A stretch of 64,000 nt of DNA, from positions 19,591 to 83,590 of the forward strand of contig JAFGUB010000026.1 in the NCBI GenBank assembly GCA_016938735.1. Direction: 5' to 3'. The translations under genes were made by a program, and so were the position numbers. This document shows positions 63,974-64,000 of the stretch, one piece after another; the first letter of the stretch is position 1, and each line of letters begins with the position of its first letter. The stretch is from Campylobacterales bacterium (GTDB taxonomy: Bacteria > Campylobacterota > Campylobacteria > Campylobacterales > Sulfurimonadaceae). The notes under the pieces are model-generated. The model was not told the DNA's origin. It was given only the letters and a program-made list of their open reading frames with translations, and searched no databases.

Positions 63974-64000
63974 AAGTAGAGGGACTGAGTAAGCGTTTGA

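Overview
The window is a chromosome segment of a chemolithoautotrophic Campylobacterota (formerly Epsilonproteobacteria), base composition near half GC by eye. Four things point there. Both subunits of ATP-citrate lyase (reverse TCA cycle) are present. So is the futalosine-pathway menaquinone gene mqnE. A PEB4-type PpiC protein lies close to class II fba. And mrp, ispDF, an HP1021/Cj1608-type regulator, a sulfate adenylyltransferase-like gene and pgpA form a block that, from memory, resembles the Cj1606-Cj1610 region of Campylobacter jejuni. I cannot name a genus.

Layout. 1-611: start of a class III nucleotide-cyclase-like gene, cut by the window edge. 757-18238: one dense forward run for an MSHA-type type IV pilus: an unknown leader gene, a giant multi-lectin MshQ-like protein, four minor-pilin/pilin-like genes, a PilM-PilN fusion (MshI), MshJ, MshK, secretin MshL, AAA ATPase MshM, MshN, a TPR-like protein, motor ATPase MshE with an MshEN domain, platform protein MshG, a 31-residue membrane peptide and a lipoprotein. 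Two major-pilin-like genes (18242-19133) face the run from their own consensus promoter. 19216-32998: signalling and housekeeping (three hybrid histidine kinases, one lacking its phospho-accepting histidine; cmoA, a pepD-like peptidase, nth, PEB4-like PpiC, fba, a chemoreceptor with a haem-c motif, a cupin). 33051-35288: aroK, a thioredoxin-like protein, hisD. 35543-43494: a periplasmic molybdoenzyme operon (Fe-S subunit with an in-frame TAG, NrfD-like anchor, 1138-residue Tat-exported catalytic subunit, TorD chaperone, polyferredoxin, catalytically degenerate AroE-like protein, an unknown). 43491-47989: HDOD, pgpA, ATP-sulfurylase-like, HP1021-like regulator and ispDF, all reverse. 48218-59721: thiC, mrp, glmS, glnD, mqnE, a YjbR-like gene, a cation/proton antiporter, trpG/pabA and a GT83-like membrane protein. 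59814-62962: aclB-aclA. 63047-63862: an isolated AT-richer prepilin gene. The right edge holds a perfect consensus sigma-70 promoter, probably for a stable-RNA operon outside the window.

The strongest unexplained signal is the 10-bp palindrome TTACATGTAA. I find 17 exact copies and many one-mismatch copies; chance predicts about 0.06. Seven exact copies lie in the few per cent of the window that is intergenic: over the -35 box of the major pilin promoter, in the shared glnD/mqnE promoter region, at the start of the 63 kb pilin transcript, abutting Shine-Dalgarno sequences, and as a facing pair that forms a 13-bp hairpin between convergent genes. In coding sequence it occurs in the two frames that avoid its TAA; in the third frame only copies altered in the last base are found. 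The word itself therefore appears to be maintained. No insertion sequence, CRISPR array, tRNA or rRNA gene was recognised. No gene-free stretch exceeds 300 bases.
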